Shown in pieces: positions 47,247 through 56,975 of a stretch of DNA of 64,000 bases. This DNA comes from Paracoccaceae bacterium (GTDB lineage Bacteria; Pseudomonadota; Alphaproteobacteria; Rhodobacterales; Rhodobacteraceae): NCBI GenBank assembly GCA_030148225.1, contig JASBTX010000018.1:62001-126000 (forward strand). The letters run 5' to 3'. A program made the translations under genes and the position numbers. Within the stretch, counting starts at the first letter, position 1. Each line of letters opens with the position of its first letter. Below the pieces are notes generated by a model. It saw only the letters and a list, made by a program, of their open reading frames with translations, did no database searches and was not told where the DNA came from.

Positions 47247-48122
47247 TCACCAGCGCCCCGATGCGCCGCCGCCTGATGAGGACCCGCCGCCGAAGGACGA
47301 AGACGACGAAGAGGTTCTGATCCGTGCGATCCGGTAACTGCTCTCATCCCGGTAATCGCAATTGGCGCAGTTCAGAATCTGACGGCCACGCCCGGGGCTT
47401 TGGCGCGTTGCCGCCATCAGCGTTTCGCGCGTTCGCACCAGCCCGCGCGCGCCGCATTGCGGGCAGCGCCGCAGCCGATAGAGCGCGTCGCCGATCCGGC
47501 GTCGCATGACCAGACCCAACCCCAAAACGGCCATCGTCAGGGCGACGATCCCGCCCGAAATGCCACCGGGCTCGGACGGGGGCGGGGCCGTTGCGCCCCC
47601 GGCATGTGCCAGCGCAATCCGGTCGATGGTCTGCTCAACACCATCCCGCAATCCGGTGACGAAATCACCCTGGCGGAAAGCCGGCACCATGGTCTGATCG
47701 ATGATGCCTTGCGCGACCCAGTCCCAGTCGCGGTCATATCCCCGGCCCAGCTCGATCCGCATTTCCCGATCCCTGGTCAGAACCAGAATCAGAATGCCGT
47801 CATTGCGCGTGGCATTGCCGATGCCCCAGGTGTTGAAAAGGCCGGTCGCAAAACGTTCCAGCGATCCGTGATCGCCATAGTCGCTGCGCGAGGCCGCTGT
47901 AACCACCACCATCTCGATGCCCCGATCTTCACGCAGCGTATCCAGACGTGCCGCCAGCGCCGCCGCATCTTCCGCGGGCAGGATGGCGGCATAATCATTG
48001 ACCGAGAGCGACGCATATTCGGGATATTGCCGTTCGGCCCCTTGCGCAATTGCCATGACGGGCAGAATGGCGAAAAGCCAGATCAGCAATAAACCCCGGC
48101 GCGTCACACCCCCGGCAACCAT
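47247..48122 (-). CDS. TPM domain membrane protein (YgcG-like) with a C-terminal zinc ribbon
   Basis: The 291-residue protein has a signal peptide (LLLIWLFAILPVMAIAQG), a TPM domain (about 35-170: VNDYAAILPAEDAAALAARL, GLFNTWGIGNATRNDGILIL), a membrane segment (ALTMAVLGLGLVM), then a zinc-ribbon-like CPQCGARGL and CANCDYRDE pair and a Ser/Gly tail ending SGRW. The TPM domain faces the periplasm and the ribbon the cytoplasm. The function is not known; some TPM proteins help repair photosystems or are phosphatases. It starts four bases from the PEP-mutase-like gene. Confidence 0.87.
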   Translation of the reverse strand: MVAGGVTRRGLLLIWLFAILPVMAIAQGAERQYPEYASLSVNDYAAILPAEDAAALAARLDTLREDRGIEMVVVTAASRSDYGDHGSLERFATGLFNTWGIGNATRNDGILILVLTRDREMRIELGRGYDRDWDWVAQGIIDQTMVPAFRQGDFVTGLRDGVEQTIDRIALAHAGGATAPPPSEPGGISGGIVALTMAVLGLGLVMRRRIGDALYRLRRCPQCGARGLVRTRETLMAATRQSPGRGRQILNCANCDYRDESSYRIARIRTSSSSSSFGGGSSSGGGASGRW

Positions 48123-48125
48123 GGC

Positions 48126-48941
48126 CTATCCCCCGCCCGACAGCATGGCATCGACGCGGCGGGCCGACAGCCCGTCAGCAAGGAGTGAGAAATCGCCATG
48201 GTCAAAAATCGCCTGTGCCGCATCATGGATCGCCCGGTGCGTCACCCGCGCCAGTGCCGAACCAAGCGAGATGCGGGCCACGCCCATTTCTGCAAAACGC
48301 GCCAGCGGAATACGGGCATGCGGCCCGGCGGCCAGCGCATTGACCGGACAGTGAACCGCCGCCGTGATCCGGCGAAAATCATCCGCATGCTTGGGCAGGG
48401 GGATATAGATCCCGTCCGCCCCCGCCGCGTCAAAGGCGCGAACCCGCGCCAACGCCTCATCCAGATCATAGAGATCCATCATCACCCCATCGGCCCGCGC
48501 GACCAGAAAGAAATCGCGCGGCAGCGCACGGGCCGCCGCCACCGCCGCCTTTATCCGCTCTGCGGCCAGACCGGCATCATAGCATGCCCCCGCCGCCAGC
48601 CGCGTATCTTCGATACATATACCGGCCAGCCCGACCTCTGCCGCCAGCCTGACGGTTTCCGCTACCGTGCCGGGATCGTCACCATAGCCGTTCTCAAAAT
48701 CCCCGGATACGGGCAGGTTTACAGCAGAAACAAGGGTTTCCGCATGCGCCAGCGCCTCGTCACGCGTGATGTGACCATCGGGCTTGCCCAGCGTGAATCC
48801 CAGCGCCGCCGAAGAGGTCGCGATGGCCCGTGCGCCCATTGCTTCCAGCATTTTTGCAGAACCTGCGTCCGATGCGTTTGCAAGAACAAAGGGATCGCCC
48901 GGTCTGTGAAGCGCGCGGAACTCCTGTCCTTTGTCGATCAT
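48126..48941 (-). CDS. Isocitrate lyase/PEP mutase family protein
   Basis: From ATG 48939-48941 in an ATGA overlap with the aminotransferase it has 271 residues. It has FVLANASDAGSAKMLEAMGA near the start, VSGDFENGYGDDP (metal-binding Asp/Glu loop), and GICIEDT. The KKCGH loop of isocitrate lyase is absent, so it belongs to the carboxyphosphonoenolpyruvate mutase, methylisocitrate or oxaloacetate hydrolase side of the superfamily. Coupling to an aminotransferase suggests an amino- or keto-acid route. No phosphonate genes are near. Confidence 0.85.
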   Translation of the reverse strand: MIDKGQEFRALHRPGDPFVLANASDAGSAKMLEAMGARAIATSSAALGFTLGKPDGHITRDEALAHAETLVSAVNLPVSGDFENGYGDDPGTVAETVRLAAEVGLAGICIEDTRLAAGACYDAGLAAERIKAAVAAARALPRDFFLVARADGVMMDLYDLDEALARVRAFDAAGADGIYIPLPKHADDFRRITAAVHCPVNALAAGPHARIPLARFAEMGVARISLGSALARVTHRAIHDAAQAIFDHGDFSLLADGLSARRVDAMLSGGG

Positions 48942-50110
48942 GCCGCCATCTCCTCTGCCTTGGCGCACAGCCTTTGCAACGCCGTTTCAAAGGCATCATC
49001 CTCAACCGTCATGGCCACGCGGATATGGCCCGCCGCGGCTTTGCCAAAGCTTTCGCCGGGCATCACGGCGATCCGTTCCCGCTCGAGCAGGTGCCAGGCA
49101 AAGGCCTCGCCGCTTTGGCCCGTGGCGCGGATATCCAGCATCAGATACATCGCACCATCCGCCGGGATCAGCTTGATCACGTTCTGCCGGTCCAGCAACC
49201 GTTTTGCAATTTCGCGGCGGCGGCGGAAGGGCGCGGCGATCTTTTCCTCCAGTTTCCGGCCCTGTTTCAGCGCAAACTCGGCGGCATCCTGAATATAGCC
49301 CGGCACACCATAGGTGGTGCAGGTCGACAGATCGATCAGGTGGCTGATCATCTCTTTCGGACCGATGATCCAGCCCACGCGCGATCCGGTCATGGCGTGG
49401 CTTTTAGACATGGAACCGACGACCAGCGTCTGGTCCGCCATGCCGCTGATCATGCGCGGACTCAGATGTTCGCCTGCCCAGACCTGCGTGTCATAGACTT
49501 CGTCAGAGATGATCCAGAGGTCGTGATCGCGGGCAACATCGCAGATGTTGCGAATCGTTTCCGGCGCATAGACGACGCCGGTCGGGTTGTTGGGCGTATT
49601 GATCAGGATCGAGCGTGCGCCTTCGGCAGCGGCATTCAGCACGTCCTTTTGCGGCTGAAACCCGTCACGCGACCGGGTGGTCACGGCGCGCGGATGCGCC
49701 CCCACGCCCCGTATCGTGGCGGGATAGGTGGCGTAGTAGGGATCGATATGCAGCCCCGTATCGCCAGTATCGCAGCACCCGGCATGGGCGGCAAAAAGCG
49801 CCGACTGCCCGCCGGGCGTGATCACCACATTGTCGATATCCGTGGGTACGCCAGTGCGTTCGGTATATCTCTCGGCCAGCGTCTGGCGCAGCGTCCTGAT
49901 CCCGGGCACACTGGCATAGCCCGTGTGACCGCCCATTGCCGCCGCGTGCATGGCCTCAAGGATTACCGGATCGGTGCCGACATCATGCTCGCCGATGGTC
50001 AGTTCCGTAATTTCCGCACCATCCGCCACCAGCTTGCGGGCGTGGTCAAAAACCTCCCACCCGTCCGAACCGCCATCCGTCAGATTGGCTATCCGATGCG
50101 AAACGCGCAT
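48938..50110 (-). CDS. Class I/II pyridoxal-phosphate aminotransferase
   Basis: From ATG 50108-50110 (MRVSHRIANLTDGGSDGWEV) it has 390 residues; the frame opens 12 residues earlier. It has INTPNNPTGVVYAPE (Asn binding PLP), ISDEVYDTQVW (Asp and Tyr), and GSMSKSHAMTGSRVGW with the PLP Lys. Substrates of this fold-type I group (aspartate, aromatic, or arginine-pyruvate type) cannot be told here. It is coupled with the PEP-mutase-like gene and faces cysS. Confidence 0.9.
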   Translation of the reverse strand: MRVSHRIANLTDGGSDGWEVFDHARKLVADGAEITELTIGEHDVGTDPVILEAMHAAAMGGHTGYASVPGIRTLRQTLAERYTERTGVPTDIDNVVITPGGQSALFAAHAGCCDTGDTGLHIDPYYATYPATIRGVGAHPRAVTTRSRDGFQPQKDVLNAAAEGARSILINTPNNPTGVVYAPETIRNICDVARDHDLWIISDEVYDTQVWAGEHLSPRMISGMADQTLVVGSMSKSHAMTGSRVGWIIGPKEMISHLIDLSTCTTYGVPGYIQDAAEFALKQGRKLEEKIAAPFRRRREIAKRLLDRQNVIKLIPADGAMYLMLDIRATGQSGEAFAWHLLERERIAVMPGESFGKAAAGHIRVAMTVEDDAFETALQRLCAKAEEMAA

Positions 50111-50264
50111 GCTTCCCTCCCTGTCCTTCCGCGCGAGGGGGCACATTTCATTGCCGCTTTGTCAATTCATGAAATCTGCGCCGCTGCATTACCAATTGTG
50201 ATCGCGGCCCTTCCCCCCTCCAACGCATATTGGCAACCGGTGGCCAAGCTGTTAGGTGGGGGCC

Positions 50265-50306
50265 ATGAAACGGACGATCTGCATTTTCTGCTCGATTACC
50301 GGCTGA
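50265..50306 (+). CDS. Candidate cysteine-rich leader peptide of cysS
   Basis: ATG 50265 to TGA 50304-50306 encodes MKRTICIFCSITG, 13 residues with Cys at 6 and 9. AGGTGG at 50254-50259 is a good Shine-Dalgarno, five bases before ATG. It ends 75 bases before the cysS start. Two complementary arms follow: GCGGGCC 50315-50321 with GGCCCGC 50353-50359, and TCACGC 50311-50316 with GCGTGA 50370-50375. The second pair touches the cysS GAGG ribosome binding site (50374-50377). Control of cysS by charged tRNA-Cys is an inference. Confidence 0.45.
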   Translation: MKRTICIFCSITG

Positions 50307-50381
50307 CTTGTCACGCGGGCCGTTCATTCCTTCTCAACAGATCGAAACTGGTGGCCCGCATGGCAGATTGCGTGAGGCACG

Positions 50382-51734
50382 ATGACCGATATCAGGCTTT
50401 ATAACACCCGCACCCGCTCGAAAGAGGTGTTTCACCCCATCGATCCGGCGGATGTGCGCATGTATGTCTGCGGACCCACGGTCTATGACCGCGCGCATCT
50501 GGGCAACGCGCGGCCCGTGGTGGTGTTCGATACGCTTTTCCGGCTGTTGCGGCATGTCTACGGGGCGGATCACGTCACCTATGTCCGCAATTTCACCGAT
50601 ATCGACGACAAGATCATTGCGCGCGCGAATGAAAGTGGCCGACCCATCGGCCAGATCACGGCGGAAACAACCCAGTGGTACCTTGACGACATGGCGGCAC
50701 TTGGCGCGCTGGAGCCGACGCATATGCCGCGCGCGACCCAGTACATTGCGCAGATGCAGGCGATGATCGGTGATCTGATTGCCAAGGGCGCGGCCTATGC
50801 GGCGGAAGGCCATGTGCTGTTCGACGTGACGGCGGATGCGGCCTATGGGGGGCTGTCGGGCCGGTCGGTCGACGACATGATCGCGGGCGCGCGGGTGGAA
50901 GTGGCACCCTACAAGAAAAACCCGATGGATTTCGTGCTGTGGAAGCCTTCTACGGATGACCAGCCGGGATGGGACAGCCCATGGGGACGCGGGCGGCCGG
51001 GATGGCATATCGAGTGCTCGGCCATGGCGGATGCGCTCTTGGGTGAGAGTTTCGACATCCACGGAGGCGGCAATGATCTGCTGTTCCCGCATCACGAGAA
51101 CGAATGCGCCCAATCGCGTTGCGCCCACCCGAACGGCGATTTCGCGCGGAACTGGATGCACAACGAGATGCTGCAGGTCGAGGGTAAGAAGATGTCCAAG
51201 AGCCTGGGCAACTTCTTCACCGTGCGGGATTTGCTCGATCAGGGCTATCCGGGCGAGGTTATCCGGTTCGTCATGCTGTCGACGCATTACCGCAAGCCAA
51301 TGGACTGGACGGCGAAGAAGGCGGAGGAGGCAAAGGCGGTGCTGAGCCGCTGGGGTGCGCTCATTACGGGCATCGAGCCCGCACCGGGCGCTGCGCCCGA
51401 AGTCGTGGCCGCGCTTGCCGATGACCTGAACAGCCCCGGCGCGATTGCGGCGTTGCATAAGCTGGCAGCAGACGGCGACGCCGATGGGCTGGCGGCCTCG
51501 CTCGATCTTCTGGGCATCGGCGTGTTGGCGCCGGTTGCGGTGGACCTGGGAAGCTGGGCGGATAGGCTGGCCGCGAAGCGGGCGGAGGCGATGGCACGGA
51601 AGGATTTCGCCGAAGTGGACCGATTGAAGGCCGCACTGGTGGCGGCTGGCGTCGAGGTGCGCATGTCGAAAGACGGGGTGGAACTGGTGCCCGGACCCGG
51701 CTTCAATGCCTCGGCGCTGGAGGGGATTGAATGA
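50382..51734 (+). CDS. cysS: Cysteinyl-tRNA synthetase
   Basis: The 450-residue class I enzyme has [18 protein letters not shown] (zinc Cys and HIGH-like HLGN), [22 protein letters not shown] with more zinc ligands, and [12 protein letters not shown] (KMSKS). The length is the normal one. It charges tRNA-Cys. It is preceded by a Cys-containing short ORF and followed by cimA after 106 bases. Confidence 0.97.
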   Translation: MTDIRLYNTRTRSKEVFHPIDPADVRMYVCGPTVYDRAHLGNARPVVVFDTLFRLLRHVYGADHVTYVRNFTDIDDKIIARANESGRPIGQITAETTQWYLDDMAALGALEPTHMPRATQYIAQMQAMIGDLIAKGAAYAAEGHVLFDVTADAAYGGLSGRSVDDMIAGARVEVAPYKKNPMDFVLWKPSTDDQPGWDSPWGRGRPGWHIECSAMADALLGESFDIHGGGNDLLFPHHENECAQSRCAHPNGDFARNWMHNEMLQVEGKKMSKSLGNFFTVRDLLDQGYPGEVIRFVMLSTHYRKPMDWTAKKAEEAKAVLSRWGALITGIEPAPGAAPEVVAALADDLNSPGAIAALHKLAADGDADGLAASLDLLGIGVLAPVAVDLGSWADRLAAKRAEAMARKDFAEVDRLKAALVAAGVEVRMSKDGVELVPGPGFNASALEGIE

Positions 51735-51840
51735 GTAAAGAGACAAGGGCAGCGCCCGGCACAATGGGAGGGCGCAAAAGCGCCCGCCCCATGGGGGCTG
51801 GACTTTGGCGCTTTGCCGAACCCGTAACGAGGGCCACGGC

Positions 51841-53460
51841 ATGAGCCTCGAACGCCTCTTCCTCTTCGACACCACGCTGCGCGATGGCCAGCAGACGCAG
51901 GGCGTGCAGTTTTCGCTGGCGGAAAAGACCCGTATCGCCGAGGTGCTGGATCAGTTGGGCATCGACTATATCGAGGGCGGCTGGCCGGGTGCCAACCCGA
52001 CCGACAGCGAGTTCTTCGCCGCCGCACCAAAAACCCGGGCTACGCTGACCGCCTTTGGCATGACGAAACGGGCGGGCCGGTCGGCGGCCAATGACGATGT
52101 GCTGGCCGCCGTCGTGAACGCCAACACCCCGGCTGTCTGCCTCGTGGGCAAGACCCATGATTTTCACGTCACCACCGCGCTTGGCATCAGCCTTGACGAA
52201 AATACCGAGGCTATCGGCGAATCGGTTGCGCATCTGGTCGCCCAGGGGCGCGAGGCGATCTTTGACGCCGAACATTTCTTTGACGGCTACAAGGCCAACC
52301 CCGATTATGCGCTGTCCGCCATCCGCGCGGCCCACGAGGCCGGTGCGCGCTGGGTGGTGCTGTGTGATACCAACGGCGGCACGCTGCCGGATGAGGTTGG
52401 CCGCATCACGCGCGCGGTGATCGATGCAGGCATCCCCGGCGATCGGCTGGGCATCCACACCCATGACGATACCGGTAACGCGGTGGCCAATACGCTGGCC
52501 GCGGTCGCGGCGGGCGCGCGTCATATACAGGGTACGCTGAATGGCCTTGGCGAGCGTTGCGGCAATGCCAACCTGACCACGCTTATTCCCACGATCTTGC
52601 TGAAAGAGCCATTTGCATCCGCCTTTGAAACCGGTGTCACCACGAAACAACTTGCTGAAATAACACGCGTTTCCCGCCTGCTGGATGATATCCTGAACCG
52701 CGTACCGAACAAGGCTGCACCCTATGTCGGCGCATCGGCCTTTGCGCATAAGGCCGGGCTGCACGCCTCGGCCATCGTCAAGGACCCCAGCACTTACGAG
52801 CATATTGAGCCGTCGCTGACCGGCAATGAACGTATCATCCCCATGTCCAACCAGGCCGGGCAGTCGAACCTGCGCAAACGTCTGGCCGATGCCGGGATCG
52901 AAGTCGCCAAGGGCGATCCCCGGCTGGATGAAATCCTGCGCGAAATCAAGTCGCGCGAAGATCGCGGCTATTCCTATGACACCGCGCAGGCCTCGTTCGA
53001 ACTGGTCGCACGCGGGATACTGGGGCTGTTACCCAGGTTTTTCGAGGTCAAGCGCTACCGCGTGACGGTCGAGCGGCGCAAGAACAAACGAAACCAGATG
53101 GTTTCACTGTCCGAAGCGGTGGTCGTCATCAAGCTGGACGGCGAAAAACGGCTCTCGGTGTCCGAAAGCATGGACCCCAAAGGTGGCGACCGGGGGCCGG
53201 TCAACGCGCTCAGCCAGGCACTGGCCAAGGATCTGGGCCGGTTCCAGCCCTATATCGATGACCTGAAGCTGGTTGATTTCAAGGTCCGTATCACTGATGG
53301 CGGCACCGATGCCGTTACGCGCGTCATCATCGACAGCGAGGACGGGCAAGGCCACCGCTGGTCAACCGTGGGCGTGTCGGCCAATATCGTTGATGCCTCG
53401 TTCGAGGCACTGCTCGACGCGGTCAGGTGGAAACTGATCCGCGACGGGGCCACAGCGTGA
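51841..53460 (+). CDS. cimA: Citramalate synthase (CimA)
   Basis: From ATG 51841 it has 539 residues. It has FDTTLRDGQQTQGVQFSL (DTTLRDG), GVGGP-type HTHDDTGNAVANTLAA with metal-binding His, GLGERCGNANL, and a C-terminal regulatory LeuA-dimer domain (about 400-539). Length and DYIEGGWPGANPTD fit citramalate synthase rather than LeuA. It makes citramalate from pyruvate and acetyl-CoA, a threonine-independent route to isoleucine, with feedback control by the C-terminal domain. It overlaps the methyltransferase as GTGA. Confidence 0.93.
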   Translation: MSLERLFLFDTTLRDGQQTQGVQFSLAEKTRIAEVLDQLGIDYIEGGWPGANPTDSEFFAAAPKTRATLTAFGMTKRAGRSAANDDVLAAVVNANTPAVCLVGKTHDFHVTTALGISLDENTEAIGESVAHLVAQGREAIFDAEHFFDGYKANPDYALSAIRAAHEAGARWVVLCDTNGGTLPDEVGRITRAVIDAGIPGDRLGIHTHDDTGNAVANTLAAVAAGARHIQGTLNGLGERCGNANLTTLIPTILLKEPFASAFETGVTTKQLAEITRVSRLLDDILNRVPNKAAPYVGASAFAHKAGLHASAIVKDPSTYEHIEPSLTGNERIIPMSNQAGQSNLRKRLADAGIEVAKGDPRLDEILREIKSREDRGYSYDTAQASFELVARGILGLLPRFFEVKRYRVTVERRKNKRNQMVSLSEAVVVIKLDGEKRLSVSESMDPKGGDRGPVNALSQALAKDLGRFQPYIDDLKLVDFKVRITDGGTDAVTRVIIDSEDGQGHRWSTVGVSANIVDASFEALLDAVRWKLIRDGATA

Positions 53461-54182
53461 GCGATGGACAAGATCCGGTAGGCATCGATCGGCTCTTTGG
53501 TGGGCTCGATCGACTGGCGCCGGGCACCACGGACGATATCGCATGGATTTTGCAGGAGACATGCCTGCCAAACGGGGCACGGATCGCCGATGCCGGATGT
53601 GGCACGGGATGTGATATTCGAACATTTCACGCGATGCGCCCTGATCTGTATATTGTGGGCTATGAACTGAATGAGCGTTTTGCACATGAGGCCGCAGCGG
53701 CGTTCTCAGATCAGCCGACGATAGAGATTTATCATAAAGATATGAGTGAATTGGGCGGCGAATTTAATCTTATCTATTCAGCCGGCGCGGTCTATTTTCT
53801 GGGGATCGAGCAGGCGCTGAACCTTTGGTGCGGCAATCTTGCGCCGGGTGGGATGATTGTATTTTCCGAACTTTGCTGGCTCGGGCCCGAAAGGCCCCCT
53901 GAAGCGGCAGATTTCTGGGCTGCGTTTCCGGCCATGACCGACATCGAGGGGGCGGGTGCGCATATCCGGAATGCAGGGTTCCGGCAGGTCGCCAGCCGCG
54001 TCCTGCCGCCTGAGGCATGGCGGACCTACTACGATCCGCTGGCGGCCCGCGTAGCGCAACTCAGGGCGGAGATCGTACCCCAGACCAGCGCGCTCTTGAA
54101 TGAAATCGACGCCGAAATCGCGCTCTGGCGCCGCCATGGTGATACCTATGGCTATGCGCTGCACATCGTGGCCCCTGCATGA
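53457..54182 (+). CDS. Class I SAM-dependent methyltransferase
   Basis: GTG 53457 lies in a GTGA overlap with cimA, giving 241 residues. Motif I is RIADAGCGTGCDIRTF, followed by YIVGYELNERFA and IYHKDMSELGG. The C-terminal part is helical. The protein looks like a small-molecule methyltransferase, but the substrate is unknown. It is followed by a squalene/phytoene synthase-like gene as ATGA, possibly sharing a role. Codons at 53690-53780 are more AT-rich than those around them. Confidence 0.87.
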   Translation: MSDGQDPVGIDRLFGGLDRLAPGTTDDIAWILQETCLPNGARIADAGCGTGCDIRTFHAMRPDLYIVGYELNERFAHEAAAAFSDQPTIEIYHKDMSELGGEFNLIYSAGAVYFLGIEQALNLWCGNLAPGGMIVFSELCWLGPERPPEAADFWAAFPAMTDIEGAGAHIRNAGFRQVASRVLPPEAWRTYYDPLAARVAQLRAEIVPQTSALLNEIDAEIALWRRHGDTYGYALHIVAPA

Positions 54183-54949
54183 GCCTTGGTGATCTCGCCC
54201 GGCTGCTGGAAGAAGGGGACCCCGACCGGTTTCGCACCGTCATGGCCGCCCCGGTTGATGCCCGGCCCGCACTCCTGACGCTTTATGCCTTCAACCTCGA
54301 AATTGCCCGCGCGCCCTGGCTGACGCAGGAACCGATGATTGCCGAAATGCGGCTGCAATGGTGGCTGGACGCGCTGGAAGAGATCGATCAGGGCCTGCCC
54401 GCGCGCCAGCACGAGGTTGTCACGCCGCTGGCCGAGCTGATCAGGGCCAACAACCTGCCGGTCGCCGACCTGTCGGCCATGGTAGATGCCCGGCGCTGGG
54501 ATATTTATGCCGAGGGTTTTCAGCATGTTGACGACCTTGTTGCCCATATCAGCGCCGGCGCGGGAAAACTTGCCGAAATCGCGGCGCGTGCGCTAGGTGC
54601 ACCATCTGATACCGCCATCCGGGCAGGGCGGATCGGGACGGCGGGTGGCATTGCGAACTGGCTGATCAGCGTGCCTGACTATCTGCGCCATGGCCGTCAC
54701 CCGCTGCCCGATCCGCCGGAGCAGGCGATCCCGGCGCTGGCCCGTGCGGGGCTTGACCGGCTCGGCCGCGCCTCGCGTCGCGAATTCGGGCGCGCCTTTC
54801 CCGCGCTCTGGCCCGCACTTTCGGCGCGCGCGGTACTGCAACAGGCGCTGCGCGACCCCGGCCGTGTTCTGTCCGGCACGTTGCAGCCCAGCGGCTTTCA
54901 GACGCATCGCCGGCTGCTCGGTGCCATGCTCACCGGCAGGATGGGTTAG
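54179..54949 (+). CDS. Squalene/phytoene synthase family protein (NDUFAF6-like)
   Basis: The 256-residue protein has the all-helical prenyl-synthase fold: LLTLYAFNLEIARAPWL, MRLQWWLDALEEIDQG and RRWDIYAEGFQHVDDLVAHIS. The first Asp-rich motif (DxxxD) is not recognisable; the region reads FNLEIAR. This pattern matches NDUFAF6, a complex I assembly factor without synthase activity, which has alphaproteobacterial homologues. It is the last gene of the unit and overlaps the MFS gene end by 4 bases. Confidence 0.82.
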   Translation: MSLGDLARLLEEGDPDRFRTVMAAPVDARPALLTLYAFNLEIARAPWLTQEPMIAEMRLQWWLDALEEIDQGLPARQHEVVTPLAELIRANNLPVADLSAMVDARRWDIYAEGFQHVDDLVAHISAGAGKLAEIAARALGAPSDTAIRAGRIGTAGGIANWLISVPDYLRHGRHPLPDPPEQAIPALARAGLDRLGRASRREFGRAFPALWPALSARAVLQQALRDPGRVLSGTLQPSGFQTHRRLLGAMLTGRMG

Positions 54950-56163
54950 CGGCCTGCGATTGCGCGCCGCCCGCGCAGCACCAGCCACAAGAGCGTGCCA
55001 CCCGCCAGCAGAAGGAAGGGGATCATGGCGATATTGACAAGGTTCCAGCCCTGCACCACGTCGCCGCCCGAACAGTTCAGCAACCCGCCCGAGGCCAGAG
55101 AGGCAAGAGTGACGCAGCCGAAAACGATCGCGTCGTTGATCCCCTGAATGCGGCCTTTTTCCGCGCTGCTATGGGACGCCGCCAACAGCGAGGTTGCCCC
55201 GATAAATCCGAAATTCCAGCCCAGTCCCAAGAGAATCAGCGCGCCAAAGAAATTGAAAAGCGTCAGGCCAAGCAGGGCGACCGTGCCGGCCAGTGCCAGC
55301 AGCGCAAGACCGATGGCGATGATGCGATGCACCCCGAACCGGGCAATCAGATGGCCGGTAAAGAACGACGGCGCGAACATCGCGATGACATGGGCCGAAA
55401 CGATATCGGCGGCGCGCGACTGGCCATATCCATTGCCCACCACCGCCAGCGGTGTCGAGGTCATCACGAGGTTCATCAGGGCATAGGCAACCATGCCACA
55501 GATCACCGCCGTCAGGATCGGGGGCGACAACAGCATCTCGCCCCGGCTGCGCCCCTCGCCCCGCTGTTCCCGTGCCGGGGCAGGGGTCGGAATATCAAGA
55601 AAGTAGAAGAGGCAAACACCAACCGCGTTGATCGCGATGATGGTCAGATAGGTGCCCAGATACTCGACCGCGAAAAGGCCCGTGGTCACCTTGACCAGTT
55701 GCGGGCCGATGACGGCCGAGATCAGCCCGCCCGCCATCACATAGGAAATCGCCTTGGGCTTGAAGGCATCCGAAGCCGTATCCGTTGCGGCAAAGCGAAA
55801 AAATCCCTGCGATGACATATAGATACCGCTCAGGAACGCCCCGATCAGGAAGAGCAGGAACGATCCGTTGATCAGACCGGCCGCGCCGATTACCGCCCCT
55901 GCGGCACCGCCCGCCGCGCCGATGGCAAAACCGGTCCGGCGGCCAAAGCGCTGCATGGCGTTCGAGAGCCACGGCGCGGTCAGCATCGATCCGAAGACGA
56001 TCAGCGAAATGGGCAGCGTCGCCAGACAGGCAATCGGTGACAGCATCTGCCCGGCCAGCCCGCCAATCACGAAAAGCATCGGCATCTGCGAGCCCAGAAA
56101 AGCCTGGGCCGCGATCAGGATGGCCACGTTTTTACGGGCTCGCCGGTCGGCAGAAACAGTCAT
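54946..56163 (-). CDS. MFS transporter
   Basis: From ATG 56161-56163 (MTVSADRRARKNVAI) it has 405 residues; the frame opens 22 residues upstream. Twelve hydrophobic segments are visible. AMQRFGRRTGFAIGAAGGAAG after the second is the usual MFS loop (GRR). There is a long cytoplasmic loop in the middle (PTPAPAREQRGEGRSRGEM). The substrate is unknown. It is divergent from cobK, 80 bases apart. Confidence 0.9.
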   Translation of the reverse strand: MTVSADRRARKNVAILIAAQAFLGSQMPMLFVIGGLAGQMLSPIACLATLPISLIVFGSMLTAPWLSNAMQRFGRRTGFAIGAAGGAAGAVIGAAGLINGSFLLFLIGAFLSGIYMSSQGFFRFAATDTASDAFKPKAISYVMAGGLISAVIGPQLVKVTTGLFAVEYLGTYLTIIAINAVGVCLFYFLDIPTPAPAREQRGEGRSRGEMLLSPPILTAVICGMVAYALMNLVMTSTPLAVVGNGYGQSRAADIVSAHVIAMFAPSFFTGHLIARFGVHRIIAIGLALLALAGTVALLGLTLFNFFGALILLGLGWNFGFIGATSLLAASHSSAEKGRIQGINDAIVFGCVTLASLASGGLLNCSGGDVVQGWNLVNIAMIPFLLLAGGTLLWLVLRGRRAIAGR

Positions 56164-56243
56164 CAGACTGCCATAATCCTGCCAGCCCCGGACAACAAGG
56201 CCCCTTGCTTGCACCGGGCGGCAGCGCACCTATAGTCGGCGCC

Positions 56244-56975
56244 ATGATCAGGTTGCTGCTTCTTGCCGGTTCGGGTGATGCGCGCGCGCTGGCCGGCAGG
56301 CTGGACGGGCTGTCGGGGGTCAGGGCAACTCTTTCCTTTGTCACGCCACCCCGGCTGGCCCATCCCCCGGACATGCCGGTGCGATTGGGCGGGTTTGGCG
56401 GCGCTGACGGGTTTCGCCGCTATATCGCATCTGCCGGTATCAGCGCCGTGATCGACGCCACCCATCCTTTTGCCGCCGCCATGGCCAGCCGCACGGCAGC
56501 GCTGTGCCAAGAGGCCGGTCTGCCGCATCTGAAGCTTCTGCGTCCGGCATGGCAGCCGGGGCCGGGCGATTGCTGGCAGCCGGTTGATGACGCCGCGGCG
56601 GCAGCGGCGGCAATCCCGGCAGGCGCAATTGTCTTTGTCGCCTCGGGCCGTCAGACGCTGCCTGCACTTGCGGATGTCGATGCCCGGCTCATCTGTCGCA
56701 GGATCGATCCGCCGGATGAAGATTTTCCCTTTGATAACGGGTATTTCCTGCAAGGCTCCCCTCCGTTTTCTGTGGCGGCAGAAACCGCGTTGTTTCGCGA
56801 ATTAAGCATCACATATCTGCTGGTCAAAAACGCCGGTGGATCGGCCAGCCGCGCCAAGCTGGAAGCGGCGCGTGATCTGGGCCTGCCGGTGATCATGATC
56901 CGACGCCCACCGCCGCCAGATTGCCGGATCGTACCCACGGTGGATGCGGCGCTGAACTGGGTGCGCGCGCTGTGA
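56244..56975 (+). CDS. cobK: Cobalt-precorrin-6A reductase
   Basis: From ATG 56244 it has 243 residues. It has LLLLAGSGDARALAGRL (nucleotide site), DATHPFAAAMASRTAALC (a CobK/CbiJ landmark), and LLVKNAGGSASRAKLEAA. It reduces precorrin-6A in aerobic B12 synthesis. No other cob gene is near, so it is an isolated part of the pathway. It overlaps the glycosylase gene as GTGA. Confidence 0.92.
   Translation: MIRLLLLAGSGDARALAGRLDGLSGVRATLSFVTPPRLAHPPDMPVRLGGFGGADGFRRYIASAGISAVIDATHPFAAAMASRTAALCQEAGLPHLKLLRPAWQPGPGDCWQPVDDAAAAAAAIPAGAIVFVASGRQTLPALADVDARLICRRIDPPDEDFPFDNGYFLQGSPPFSVAAETALFRELSITYLLVKNAGGSASRAKLEAARDLGLPVIMIRRPPPPDCRIVPTVDAALNWVRAL

Noticed and set aside
48830..50404. Plus-strand open frame of 524 codons over the aminotransferase
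   Set aside because: Antisense shadow; the aminotransferase has all its PLP motifs on the minus strand.
50334..51875. Minus-strand open frame of 513 codons over cysS
   Set aside because: Antisense to a well-defined synthetase, His/Arg-rich, with no recognisable domain.
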